A DNA stretch of 64,000 nucleotides from Epiperipatus broadwayi (GCA_028023455.1 JAQFVV010006729.1:124001-188000), one strand, 5' to 3'; shown: positions 26,767-39,676, counted from the first letter of the stretch. Notes: generated by a model not told the origin, from the sequence alone. Program-made: numbers and translations.

Positions 26767-28346
26767 GTAAGGGTTAATTTTTAAAATGCCTGATCACATG
26801 CACTTATACTATCAAGCTAATTTAAAGACAACAAATGAAGCTTTTATAGAATTAGTGTAAAATATCACTATTGCACTTGATTTTTAATGTGTTAGTTTAA
26901 AAGTGCAAGAGAGATTTGTATCAATTGTGTTTTGAAAAGATGAAACATACTTTAAATAATCCATTATAGAGCAAAGAATTTTCCAATAGCATCTTTAAAA
27001 CGACAACAAAAAGTCGTTATTCATCAAGCTTTCTGATTGTCAGACAATAAGAAAGTAATTTTTAAATTTTGTTTTATTTTCCAGTAACAGAGATAATAGT
27101 AAAATATAAAACAAAATCTTTAAATTGAACACTGTAAAAAAAAATAATTTCTTTAACAATCTTATAAAAAAGGCAAAAGAAAGCATTTCTCATTAAACTT
27201 GGAAACTATTGAATAAATTAGAGTTTCAGCCGTTATTTATCTTTCTTTGATCTTATGGATAAAATGTGCTGATTTTCTATTACTTGATGAATATTGGCCA
27301 ATTCATTAGATTGGCTATGGACTATTTCCCAAAAGCAGTCATAAGCCTCTATCTAAAAAAAATGTTTGTTTTTTTTAAGTCTAGGATTTGAATCCAACCT
27401 AAAGAAAAAATATGCTATCATTATACAACTGTATTAAAAAATAGATAAACATCCATTTATCTGCGAATAATAAATGCTTGCCTAGATTGCCTGTGGATCA
27501 GTTACCTAAAAATAACATCTAAGATTGTTTAGAACCTGAAAAAAATTTATGTTTTATATAATCTAGATTTAAAACCATGTCATGGACAAAGTATGATGAT
27601 GCTATATCACTTTATTCCAAGACCCAAATAAATTAAATTGAAAAAAAAAAAATTATGGAAGCGTTAAGTTAATGAAGTTCACTCTAATAATCTATGAGCT
27701 AGCTATTAAATTCAAAACATCTCATTTCTAATTCAATAAAGTACAAAGTAATCAAATATAATCAATAAAAATGTATATTGTTAAATAAACAAAATAATTG
27801 GATTAGATTAAAATGTTTAGTGTTTGAGTTTTCAAATCATTAATTTTAATAAACAACCAAAAGAAAAAACAACCAAAAACCATTTCAGTGTGTTGCCTCC
27901 AATAAAATAAAGTCAATTGGTTAGAAACTAGTGATGTGATAATGTTATATAATGACCTATAGACAGAAAGTTCGTTAAAATTTTTCTGAATACATATATC
28001 ACATTAAATTCATATAATATATAAAGTTATCGTGGATATACTTATTAACATTTTCTTTATAAAACTTGTTTATATTATGAAGTAACTTTATTTATATCTG
28101 TATTTAATAAATGTATTATCATTAACAAACATTGTCAGACCATGTGGGATGAAGACCTCTTCATGTTTAATACAATTTCTTCAGTCATAACTTATCTTCT
28201 TCATATCATACTAACAATCTTATTTCATCCATCCATTTTACATATACTTTTTTACTTTATGTATTTATCTATCTTCTTCTTTTATAGTAACATGTCCATC
28301 CCAATTCCATTTTAACCATTCAATTCTCTCAATGATATCAGCATTA

Positions 28347-28347
<1 letters not shown>
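26767..28347. other. AT-rich stretch after the last recognised cyclase exon
   Basis: No exon, RNA gene or repeat recognised. Confidence 0.45.

Positions 28348-28348
<1 letters not shown>

Positions 28349-28401
<53 letters not shown>
28349..28401. repeat. (TA)n microsatellite flanking an LTR element
   Basis: About 52 bp of TA dinucleotides ending exactly where the LTR retrotransposon begins. Confidence 0.95.
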
Positions 28402-28407
<6 letters not shown>

Positions 28408-30452
28408 GGTCGGGGAGAAGGGTGATCAGAAAGAGTCTTACTGTATATGCACTACAAGGACACCATTAGGCCATTTGAACCTAAAAAATTTATAGAGTAG
28501 AAAGATATGTGCTATTAAGATCCCACTTTATATTTAGACTGTTAGCTGAAGTCACTAGCCCAGTGGAGATGCAGAGATAATAATATATAACTTATTTAAT
28601 TTGCATCTTAAATATAAAAAAATAAAAGCCACTGCCAGTAATTAACACATGAATAACATTTATTTATGCACATATATAATCATTTTAAAATTTGAGAAAT
28701 AACATTTATTATTTTAGATTTTAATATTCTTTAATTTAAATTATTTTAAAATTTAAAATCACCATCACAGATGAATTTTATATTTATTTTAAGATTGTCG
28801 AGTATGAATAAACTACATAGATTTGCATTTGAAAAGAAAATATTCTATTCTAATTTAACCTTAGGCCAAAAGTTCGCAGTCAAACCGGTGTCAATCCATC
28901 TGATACATTGATGTATTCAATGTAGCATGAAAATACAACAGCACAAAAAATACAGTACTGTCAGGAATGTACATCTGAACAGCATGGTTAGAGAAGACAA
29001 TAAAAAAAACTCCATAGGAAGGGACTGCATCTTCCATTTTACTATCACATTCCATAGGCAAACAGGGGGTGTGTGGTGTATACTGTGATTCTGCACATAG
29101 CGAATCTCGTACTACATCTACTAATTACACCAATATATCCAATCCATTGACCTAATTTAACTACAAAACAAATAATCTAAGATTACCCTCCCCTACTTAA
29201 TTAATATAATTTTACAAATTTATATAGCCATTCATGCCCAACTTAAGTTTAACATTTATATAATTTTGCACAGATGAATTTTATAAAAGTTTGTTTTTTT
29301 AATGTTGAGTATAGATCGACTACATAGATTACACATTCAAAAACATTTCAAAATAAACATAAATGATCAAAATATAAAGTCATTGATGTAATTGCAGAAA
29401 GAATTTACAAGAAACTCAATGGCATTCATCATAAGATGCCACATTGACACCAATAACTAAAAAACATCCGAATAAATACATTTTAGATATTCAACGTAAG
29501 ATATCATTATTTACCGAATGTCTATATATTTTAATCAAATATGAAAACAAAAGCATAATTAAACAGTGAACGAATCTATGCAAGCATCTATGCCCAACTT
29601 AAATTTAATGCATTTAGTAATTTATACAATATTAATAAAAACAAAAAAAAAATGAAAATGGAAATGATTTTTAGCAAACTTAAATATATAAAATTTAAAC
29701 AGTAATTATCAATTTGAAAATTTGAAAGTCAGATAACAGTTCATTTTAAAATTTAGGCTCTGAATCTTAAAAGCTTGAACAAAAGTTCTTAATTATTTTA
29801 AAATTTTGTAGTTTATGTCTTACAGTAGAAGAAATCCTGGTTTCTGCTGCCAATTCCCATGAAGACTTTCATGGAAGACCGGTCTGTTGTTCTGGAGGTG
29901 GCTTAAGCTGGTTCAATCCTGGTATTACAGTCGTTTCATTTTTAAATAAGTGAGAGAGGGTGACAAGTGTGTCTTATCACACCTCTCACAAAATCAAGTT
30001 GGAACTCAGGAAGTGTTTTAATTTGAATTGTTTTTCTTTTATAATGATCCTCTGGATTCAATGAACAAGACGTCACTAATCCTAGTCTCTTTTTTGATCC
30101 GTGCTGAGGCTTGGTGCTTCCATTGGTCAAGCTAATTCTTTTGTTCTCTTATCTATATCTTTCAACTGGTCTTTTTTCTATTTTGCTTTTCAATTAATTT
30201 ATAAAACAATCATTTCCATTTACAAAAATATTTTATCTTTTTTTTATACTTTTTTCTAAAAAAGTACGTTCAAATATCTTTTTTTTTTTTATTTAAAAAA
30301 GAAATAATTTTTAAAGTTTTGCATCTGTGCGAATATATATATTGAACAACTCTTTAATTTTTTTAGCTTTTAGTTTTTAATAAATTTATTTTTATTTGCG
30401 AACTTAGTTTTTATTTTAAATTAATGTAATGGCATATTTATATACCGTTACA
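28402..30452 (-). mobile_element. 3' LTR (copy A) of an LTR retrotransposon
   Basis: A 2,051-bp direct repeat of 30954-33007, also matching 57321-59401. In element orientation (minus) it runs from TGTAACGGT to ACCATTATA, an inverted terminal repeat of the TG..CA type with the 3' end mutated. Just inside the 5' end is a second inverted copy (CCATTACA). A CCAAT box (ATTGGTC on +, 30122-30128) and a TATA box precede a presumed transcript start. Open frames of about 60 codons inside also occur in other copies only because the repeat is conserved. Confidence 0.85.
30036..30045 (-). promoter_or_regulatory. Putative TATA box of LTR copy A
   Basis: ATTATAAAAG on the minus strand, about 75 bp downstream of the CCAAT box GACCAATGG. 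It is also present in copies B and C at the matching position. A pol II core promoter is inferred. Confidence 0.5.
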
Positions 30453-30953
30453 TATCAGTAAACTTCCTCAAAAAACAAAAACATTAAAAAAAAAGAATTT
30501 ACTTAGTGTTAGTAATTATGCTACACAAATTGATTATATGAAAATTTCAAAAGGACAAAACTTTTTTTAAAAAAGACAAAACAGTAATCACACACAAATA
30601 TAATGATAAAAAAATTGTTGACTGTTGATTCCTTTCTACCAGCTAAATTTATGCCCCCTCCCTTCCAAGTTTCTTTTCTCCTACTTTTAACTATTCCTTA
30701 GGCATGTTAAATGCTTGGATTTTACATAAGACTTTTTTTTAAAAAAAAAAAGATTTATATTAATTTTTATGTTTTAATTATTTCATTTTATTCCTCGTAT
30801 TTATGTTTACATATGCACAATTTTTCTTACTGGCAGTACTTTTAAAACAAAATTCAACCTATAACTTTACGTTAATACAAACATGTACTTATTTCAGAAA
30901 ATTCTCAGGGTACTGGTGGTTTATTAAAGATCAGCCCACATTGGGAGTCCAAT
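30453..30953 (-). mobile_element. Short internal region of the LTR retrotransposon
   Basis: Only 501 bp between the two LTRs. It contains a primer-binding site next to the 5' LTR (copy B) and a weak purine tract (GAGGAAG) near the 3' LTR. No gag or pol motif was recognised. The element is therefore non-autonomous or internally deleted. Confidence 0.75.
30934..30951 (-). promoter_or_regulatory. Primer-binding site, tRNA-Lys-like
   Basis: Two bases after the 5' LTR, the minus strand reads TGGACTCCCAATGTGGGC. It is close to TGGCGCCCAACGTGGGGC, the complement of an animal tRNA-Lys 3' end, with a few mismatches. Confidence 0.7.
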
Positions 30954-33007
30954 TATAATGGTCGGGGAGAAGGGTGATCAGAAAGAGTCTTACCGTATCT
31001 GCACTACGAGGGCACCACTAGGCCATTTGAACCTAGAAATTTATAGAGTAGGCAGATATGTGCTGTTAAGATCCCACTTTATTTTATATTTAGACCTTAG
31101 CCTAAGTCACTAGCTCAGTGGAGACACAGAGATAATAATATATAACTTGTTTAATTTGTATCTTAAATATAAAAAAATAAAAGCCACTGCCAGTAATTAA
31201 CACACAAACAACATTTATTTATGCACATATATAATCATTTTAAAATTTGAGGAATAACATTTATTATTTTAGATTTTAATATTTTTTAATTTAAATTATT
31301 ATTTTAAAATTTTAAATCATCCACACAGATGAATTTTATATTTATTTTAAGATTGTTGAGTATGAATAAACTACATAGATTTCCATTTGAAAAGAAAATA
31401 TTCTATCCTTATTTAACCTTAGGCCAAAAGTTTGCAGTCAAACCAGCATCAATCTATCTGATACATTGATGTATTCAATTGTAGCATGAAAATATGACAG
31501 CACAAAAAATACTGTACTGTCAGGTATGGTTAGAGAAGACAATAAAAAAAACTCCATAGGAAGGGACTGCGTCTTCCATCTTACTATCACATTCCATAGG
31601 AAAACAGGGTGTGTGTGGTGTATACTGTGATTCTGCATGTAGCGAATCTCGTACTACATCTACTAATTACACCAATATATCCAATCCATTGACCTAATTT
31701 AACTACGAAACAAATAACCTAAGATTACCCTCCCCTAATTAATTAATATAATTTTACAAATCTATATAGCCATTCATGCCCAACTTAAGTTTAACATTTA
31801 TATAATTTCACACAGATGAATTTTATAAAAGTTTGTTTTTTTAATGTTGAGTATAGATCGACTACATAGATTACACACTCAAAAACATTTCAAAATAAAC
31901 ATAAATGATCAAAATATAAAGTCATTGATGTAATTGCAGAGGGAATTCACAAGAAACTCAATGGCATTCATCATAAGATGCCACATTGATACCAATAACT
32001 AAAAAGACATCCGAATAAATACATTTTAGATATTCAATGTAAGATATCATTATTTACCGAATGTCTATATATTTTAATCAAATATGAAAACAAAAACATA
32101 ATTAAACATGAATAAATCTATGCAAGTGTCTATGACCAACTTAAATTTAATGCATTTAGAAATTTATACAATATTAATAAAAACAAAAAAATAAAAATGG
32201 AAATGATTTTTAGCAAACTTAAATATATAAAATTTAAACATTAATTATCAATTTGAAAATTTGAAAGTCAGATAAGAGTTCATTTTAAAATTTAGGCTCT
32301 GAATCTTAAAAGCTTCAATGAAAGTTCTTAATTATTTTTAAATTTTGTAGTTTATGTCTTACAGTAGAAGAAATCCCGGTTCCTGCTGCCAATTCCCATG
32401 AAGACTTTCATGGAAGACCAGTCTGTTGTTCTGGAGGTGGCTTAAGCTGGTTCAATCCTGGTATTACAGTCATTTCATTTTTAAATAAGAGAGAGGGTGA
32501 CAAGTGCATCTTATCACACCTCTCATAAAATCAAGTTGGAACTCAGGAACTGTTTTAATTTGAATTGTTTTCCTTTTATAATGATCCTCTGGATTCAATG
32601 AACAAGATGTCACTAATCCTAGTCTCTTTTTTGGTCTGTGCTGAGGCTTGGTGCTTCCATTGGTCAAGCTAATTCTTTTGTTCTCTTATCTATATCTTTC
32701 GACTGACCTTTTTTCTATAAGAGCTCTAAGGGCTAGTTTGCTTTTCAATTAATTTATAAAACAATCATTTCCATTTACAAAAATATTTTATCTTTTTCTT
32801 ATACTTTTTTCTAAAAATGTATGTTCAAATACCATTTTTTTATTTAAAAAATAAATAATTTTTAAAGTTTTGCATCTGTGCTAATATATATATATTGAAC
32901 AACTCTTTAATTTTTTTAGCTTTTAGTTTTTAATACATTTATTTTTATTTGCAAACTTAAAGTTTTTATTTTAAATTAATGTAATGGCATATTTATATAC
33001 CGTTATA
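30954..33007 (-). mobile_element. 5' LTR (copy B) of the LTR retrotransposon
   Basis: A 2,054-bp direct repeat of copy A, alike over its whole length with scattered substitutions and small indels (for example 20 extra bases near 32718). It starts at the (TA)n tract on its outer side (33008-33027) and ends two bases before the primer-binding site. It keeps an AATAAA signal (minus, 31078-31083) that copy A lacks. Confidence 0.85.
32573..32582 (-). promoter_or_regulatory. Putative TATA box of LTR copy B
   Basis: ATTATAAAAG at the same position as in copy A. As the 5' LTR in element orientation, this is the copy that would drive transcription. Confidence 0.5.
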
Positions 33008-33027
33008 ATATATATATATATATATAT
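33008..33027. repeat. (TA)n tract on the outer side of LTR copy B
   Basis: With 28349-28401 on the other side, the whole LTR-internal-LTR unit is bracketed by TA repeats, as expected for one insertion into a microsatellite. Confidence 0.85.
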
Positions 33028-33397
33028 CATATTTCAGTAAATATTAGAAAGTATTTTTATTGTCTTTTGTTAAGTCTCCCAATTCTTAGATCTATAAGTA
33101 ATAACTGATAAGACACATTTATACTTTTCAAACAAATAGATGTATTTTCTTTTAATATTAAGTCATATTTACCAAAACACTTAATGAGACTAGATAATGC
33201 ATAAAGAAAAAAAAGAATATAAAAATATTTAAAAGGGATTCATTAAGAATAGAAAATGATACACAAAAAGTTAATAATAATATAAGAAAATATAATTATG
33301 AATTGGCAGGGAAAACTATAGAAAAGATTAAAAGTTTCAAAAATATAACACATTATGATATTTCAAAAAACCTATTTTGACTGTAATATATATATAA

Positions 33398-34096
33398 TCA
33401 ATAAAGCAAGTCATATATAATGACATTGCTTTTAAAAAACTTGTATTTACAAATATATAATAGCTCAACCAAGCTCTTATTTAATAAGTGCAGTAAAAGA
33501 AAATATCAAAAATCTCTATCTAGAATATTCTTATCTCCAGACCAATTGGGTTTGAGCTTATGATTTGCCTCAGTGAGGAGCTAGAACATTCATACCCTAG
33601 ATCTAGAATATCAACCCAGCATTTATTTAATATGTACCTATTGAGAAAAATATCTGAAATTTTCAGACACAAAAATGTCTTTAAATACAGCTATCTAACT
33701 CAAATAGCTATATTACATATTTAAAAGCAATGTCATGTTATATATGACTTGCTTTATTGATTGTTATAATTTTACCTTTGAGGCTTTGATGATGCTAAGG
33801 CTATTAATATATGGTAGATTTGAAGTTGGTTGAGTCCCATATAGCTATTTGAGTTAGATAGCTTGATTTAAAGATATTTTTGTGTCTGAAAATTTCAGAT
33901 TTTCTTCTCAATAGTTACGTATTAAATAAGTGCTGGATTTGAGTTGATATTTTAGATCTAGTGTCTGAATGTTCTAGCTCCTCACTGAGGTGAGACATAA
34001 GTTCGAAACAAATTGGTCTGGGGATAAGAATATTCTAGATAGAGATTTTAAATATTTTCTCTTATTGTACTTATTAAATAAGAACTTGTTTGAGCT
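33398..34096. repeat. Nested foldback element, ~250-bp arms
   Basis: Arms 33462-33711 and 33841-34096 are near-perfect reverse complements; shared blocks include ttatttaataagtgcagtaa, gaatattcttatc and ctatctaactcaaatagct. A second pair, about 33398-33437 and 33724-33762 (caataaagcaagtcatata), is also inverted and interleaved with the first, so the element is not a simple hairpin. No transposase was seen. It probably represents a non-autonomous foldback or MITE-type transposon. Confidence 0.85.
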
Positions 34097-34180
34097 ATTG
34101 GTATGCTCCCTATATTCCATATATATATATATTGGATGAGTAGGCACTAGATAGGGATGTTATGCATAAACCTTCCTGCA

Positions 34181-34225
34181 TCCATTGATTACTCTGGCTT
34201 GCAGTGAGTGTCACTATTGTATGGA
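34181..34225 (+). repeat. R2 repeat, partial copy
   Basis: TGATTACTCTGGCTTGC and the following tgagtg..acta.tgtatgga block match 10221-10262. Confidence 0.6.
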
Positions 34226-34594
34226 ATTTTGCTAATTATAAAATATACATATTATTATGGATGTAGATAAAATTGTTTTATAAAATAAACAAAATTTAAA
34301 AAGAAAATGATAGCGATGAATATACACATGGATGATAATTTTTATATATTGAAATTAAAGGACCAGTTTTAAAAAAAAGAGGAGTTACTTATCTATTAAT
34401 TAATTAAACTCATGTCTTTCTCTCTTTCATTTTACTTATTAACAAGATAGATTTTTCATTTATTATTCCATTTTAATAAAAGTATTTTTACTAGTTTCAA
34501 AGCACTGTGTTTTTAATACAGCAGTAGATTGGCAGAGTTCTAAGATCAAGAACCATCTGCATGGTTAAATGCAATGTTAGGATAGCAGATTTTG

Positions 34595-34686
34595 GACTTC
34601 AAGGATCATTTGTATATATATATATAAGGGTCATATGCATGACTTCAAGGATCATTTGTATATATATATATAAGGGTCATATGCAT
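34595..34686 (+). repeat. Tandem duplication, 46-bp period, two copies
   Basis: 34595-34640 and 34641-34686 appear identical (gacttcaaggatcatttg, a short TA run, aagggtcatatgcat). Confidence 0.9.
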
Positions 34687-34689
34687 GAT

Positions 34690-36484
34690 TTAGTTATAGT
34701 GGAACTCTGGAGCTCAAGACCATATATCATGACTTGACTTGTACTATTTTCCTTTTTTCTTTTTACAAGATATTAGTGTTATATTTGTATAAGTAATTAA
34801 ATATATTTTCAAATTTTATATACATTTACATAATTAATTATACATATGTAAGTAATATATTTTTCAGATTCATCTGTGTATGATTTTTATTATAAACATA
34901 CCAATACTTTAGTTAAAAAAATATATCATTTATATTTGTAACTCATGAAAATCTTTTTATCATCATGTGTTTATAATTAGATCATTGTTTAGTACTGTTT
35001 TATAAATTTGCAGTGAATAAGAGTAGGCTTCAAGTAGCTGAATTAATATCAGATAGAGTTAGAACTTGATCCCTTGGTTTTGATTTTTGTAATTTTGCTA
35101 TAAAATAAATAATGTAATTTATCTGGGTTAGAATTGAACATGAAATGACACTTTAGAAACCCAAGATAAATATGGAGAATGTGGTGGCTTTAATATTTGG
35201 AAAAAGCTACCTTTTTATATTATAAATAAATTTATTTAGAAATAGTGTATGTTGGTTATGATATTTTTACCTGTGTATAATTCACGCAATGAAAATAAAT
35301 TGATGATTTCTTTTTTGCCACAATATGCATGTGGGATTTTAAAATCAAAATCTGCCTTGATGCTCTTCTCATCTATTTGGCCATTCAATAGAATGAAAAT
35401 CTAGCATTGGGCTCTGCCACATTCCATTATAGAACCCTTATGAATTCTCAAAACAATCATCCATTCAATTACTGTTTATTATTTCCAAAATATGTTTTAA
35501 ATTATTATTATTACTATTATTTTGGCAATGGCTAAACAATCTTTTAGAAGTACCTTTTAAAACTATTGACTATATTAAAAAGTTAAGCTACAACAAATTA
35601 TTTAAACAGCTATTATTAATACTATGGGTAAAATCATACTATTTTATCAATAAATATAAATATAAAATAACATTTTTTGATAACATGTTAAATATAGTCA
35701 ATGATTAAAAATTTTTTTTCACATTTATTATTATTATTATTATTTTGGTAGCTATTGTAATTTTAACATATGTTAATATATGTTTACAAACTATTTCTGA
35801 CTTAATAAATAATATTAAATAATTCAGTCCAGCAGTATTTTATCCAAGTAGAATTTTCCTTCAAGTGCAGTTTACAAATAACATGGTATTGAATAAAAAA
35901 ATATTTTAAACAAATAAAAATAAATGCTATAAGGTATTACAAAAATTGTTTCCAAAGCATGAAAAACAGAACTGTGTTAATCTGTACATCATTTGTTTTA
36001 TATGTCTATACTTTCCAAGAATTGGTTATATAAAAGAAGCCACTATAAATAAAGTTTTTAATAAAGAGTATTAATGTTTGCATAGTTTTGATATTTTTCA
36101 TATAATTGAGTTACAATAATATGTTTTACAGCATTAAAAATACAGAAGTTTAATATGGACACTTTTTCTTCAAATAGTGGCACAGTATTCATCAAGTAGA
36201 ATATGCTATGCTAAAAAAGTTGCATATAAATATTTAAATAACAACTTCAAATAGTGTCATCAGTTTTCTAAAAAGGTTATTTCTAGAAATTATTTTGAAT
36301 CTAACCTCGAATAGATTAGAAAATAAATGATATATATATATTATATTTTAGTCTGTTGTTTTGTAAAGTTATATTCAGTTGAAAAATATTTTTCAATTAT
36401 TTAAATGAAAATTAGGGTATTATGTCCTTACTGGATTAAAATAAAACACCAGAATTTGAAAAGATTCAAATTATTTAGTTATTT
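34690..36484. other. AT-rich stretch, nothing recognised
   Basis: Small TTA/ATT trinucleotide runs near 35500 and 35730. No exon with recognisable protein was found. Confidence 0.4.
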
Positions 36485-36576
36485 GCACCATTTTTAACTT
36501 ATTGGTCTCATTCCAAATGCTTGCATGAACGCACCATTTTTAACTTATTGGTCTCATTCCAAATTCTTGCATGAAC
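36485..36576 (+). repeat. Tandem duplication, 46-bp period, two copies
   Basis: 36485-36530 and 36531-36576 (gcaccatttttaacttattg, gtctcattccaaa, ttgcatgaac) differ by about one base. Confidence 0.9.
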
Positions 36577-37572
36577 AATTCACTATAGATCCTGAAAAAA
36601 TATGCTTTGAGTTGAAGAAATATTGGGGTGTTAATGAAAAAACTAGGATGGTCTAGCCAGAAGATAATATATTCATAAATGTTTTTTTTTTCTGAAAGGA
36701 ATGTGGCATTCAAAGTAAGGAATAGCATAGTTCACACACCATCTATAAAAACATTACAAAAACAAATTATGAATGAAAATTAAGTGTGACCCTTTGAGGG
36801 CTAATTTGATATATGATAATCAGGGAATATAGCCTGGATATTTTATATAAAACAGTTATATAATTGAAATATGTTGTGATCATCATCAGTGATATCAATT
36901 CTATATTTAATTAGATGAAATTAAAATTTGATTAGTCTTTATTAAACAGACAGTTCATCACATAGACCTAAAAATAATCTATTATATATATAATGTATCC
37001 ATTGTATGTGAATATATAAATCATTAGAAGAGACACCATACATGTTCCTGGTGCTACATGTATATTTATATAGAGAGAAAGATATTCAAATATTAATGAG
37101 TTTTCAAAACACAAAAATAAAAAAATAAATATGGGGTAAACATTTAAAAAATAATCTATATTAAAAATATATAAAAGAATAAAAAAATTGTTAATTAAAG
37201 AAAATACAACAATGGTCCTGGAGTATGGTAAATAGGGTGATTATTGCTTTTAGTACAGACACTAATGATGAGTCAAAAAATCATCAATGAATAATTTTAA
37301 TAGGTAAAGAATGATGCAAAAGGAAGGTAAGAAATAAGTTTAAATAAGTTATAAAAGAAAAATAAAAAAACTGTTGCACAATAGCAAGTTTTTTTATATT
37401 CATCATCAATTGACATCACAGTGTAATTAAGTTATATTACATTGTAATAATTTGGTTATAATCTAAGTCTGATTTATGCATAAAATTGCTGACCACATTC
37501 TAGGAGTATACACCAAAGAATGACATTCTCTTATGCCTATTCTAAGGGGAGAAAGAACTTTAAATATGAAAT
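36577..37572. other. AT-rich stretch, nothing recognised
   Basis: A 62-codon minus-strand open frame at 36540-36728 overlaps the tandem duplication and has no recognisable domain. Confidence 0.4.
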
Positions 37573-37691
37573 AATTATATGACTTTTTTTTTTCATGTGT
37601 CAAAGGGTTGACTGGGAAGCGAACCCAGGCCAGCTGCTTGGAAGGCAGCTATGCTAACCACAAGGCCACCAATGCTTGACAATTATATGAC
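37573..37691 (-). mobile_element. Short tRNA-Gly-type SINE with perfect target-site duplication
   Basis: The minus-strand body, 37675-37604, matches the SINE at 6.0 kb, with the TTCC anticodon loop and TTCG T arm. It is preceded by GTCAAGC and followed by a ...TTTGACACATGA-type tail and A-run (T-run 37584-37593 on +). AATTATATGAC at 37573-37583 and 37681-37691 is an exact 11-bp duplication. The first acceptor pair has decayed. Confidence 0.88.
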
Positions 37692-39676
37692 ATTTTTAAG
37701 ATAAATAATTATATAAATTAATTGTGAGATAACATTGTGCATTACTACTTTAGTAGCAGAATTACAGTTAATAATCCTATTCAGTTAGGCTGAAACAATT
37801 TTTTTAATTTTATTTATCTTTATATCTGAGTCTATCTCTCTACCATTCCACACTAAATTGCAAAGGGCAAGAACTTTCTAGTTTTGAGAGTAAATATTTT
37901 TTATATACAAGATACTATAAGTAGGTATTGAAATTTACAGATTTGGCCAAGAGATCAAGACTGCAGATGTAAGGGAATTAGTTATGCTAATGTTTTTTAG
38001 AGTATGATAAAGTGATAAAATTATATCAAAATTAAATATTTTTGAAGAGTTTGTTTTTTATTTGTTTTATTTTTAGTTGTTTTTTTTTACCTACTTGCAA
38101 ACTTATTTTAGGTGTGTGTGTGCGCGTGCCTTTTTTTAATACACTTTATAAATTTTATATCAATTTTAAAAATAAAAATGTTTGACTCAAATATTGCTCG
38201 TGGTTACAAGGTATCAAGTTAGTTTAGGTTTCTATTTATAAAAAATTCAAAAATTTATTTAGTTTTCTGTTTGAACAAATTTTGATATCTTGCAGACTCG
38301 CAAGATGTTTTTTCTTCTTTTTCAAAACTATTGGCCTTTAAAAATATTAATATTGTTATTAAGAATTTCTTTTAAAACTTTATCAAGAAAAAAGATCTGC
38401 GAATAAGTTGATTTAGTTTTAAAAATGTGAAATAGGAATTACTTCTTCAGTTTTCCAGTTGGGTTGACAAATCATTAAGACATTTTTTTTTTTATGAGTA
38501 AATTTATTAGATTTTATAGCTGTTTCAATTTGCAACAATTTTTTTTTAGCCTCTCCTCCCTGTCAATATAAGGTAAAAGTTACATTTTTTAATCAGTTCG
38601 TAGAGAAGAAAACTTTGTGTTAAGGAATGGTTCAATATTTTGTCATATTTAATAAAAATATGAAACTAATTTTATTTGCAGCCCATTATATGGAATTTCT
38701 AAATTTTTTTTTTGTCATCTTTTACAGAATGTAAACGTAAATATTCCCCAATTATTTAACAAAGTAATATTAGATTAATTAAATATTTGCAGAAGATAAA
38801 AAAAAAAAATAAACAAAAAATAAACCTGATAAAAAAGCTCATATTTATAATATAAAATACTTGCATCTTAATAAAGGGATGTTCATTGAAATCTGATTTG
38901 TCTGTAAAATTTTACGTTCTAGAGCAAATTACATTAAAATGATAGTAAGTATTTGAACCTGCTTCTATGCTATGTATGGGCAAAACATACAAATATATTA
39001 AATTAATACCATTAATCATTTGGATTTGATAAATTAACTGAGTGATAAGTTTTATTATGCATAGTTACAACAATTTTGTACTTGTTTTGTTATTTTAATA
39101 AACCCTGTAAGTGTCTGTAGAAGCATTATCTTACTTCACTTTTAGCTATCATAAAGTAAACAATTTTCATTTAATTCTCTCTAATGATATTCCAATAACA
39201 GAATAGCAACTAAAAAGGCTTCATTAACCTGACTGATTAATTACTAATGCTAAGAATTTAATTGAAGAGAGTGGTCACCAGAAACAACAAACTGATAATG
39301 ATTATTTTTTGTTCTTAATGCTTTCTTATTTAGATGCTCTATTTGCCTTCAGGCAGAAAATTTAATATGCATACATATACTGATCATAAGGTCTAGATGC
39401 CCAGTTGTAAATTAGTACTTGGATGGCTAAATGAATATTATAACAGACAGTTACAAAAAAGAAAAAAATCTAACTTTTTGTGACCTGAAAAAGTATTCAG
39501 GTTTTATCTGATCCAGATTCAAAGTCTAAGTTATTGGCAATGTTATTTGAAACATTAACATCCAAGATTCCTTTTGTTAAATATTTTTCATTGCTTTATT
39601 TGAATAATTATTAGATAAATTGTTTTTTTTTTTTTACAAAATGTGGCTGAGATAATTGATAGATAATATTTTCCAG
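37692..39676. other. AT-rich stretch, nothing recognised
   Basis: Homopolymer-rich, with possible splice-like signals (for example ttgcag near 38295) but no convincing peptide. Confidence 0.35.

Noticed and set aside
29942-32667. Two similar ~62-65 codon minus-strand frames starting MTNGSTKPQH
   Set aside because: They lie at the same place in the two LTR copies. Their similarity reflects LTR duplication, and the frame covers the CCAAT/TATA promoter region.
38290-38380. Possible second LRR exon after ttgcag
   Set aside because: One frame reads DVFSSFSKLLAF, but the hydrophobic spacing does not fit the LRR consensus and no clear donor follows.
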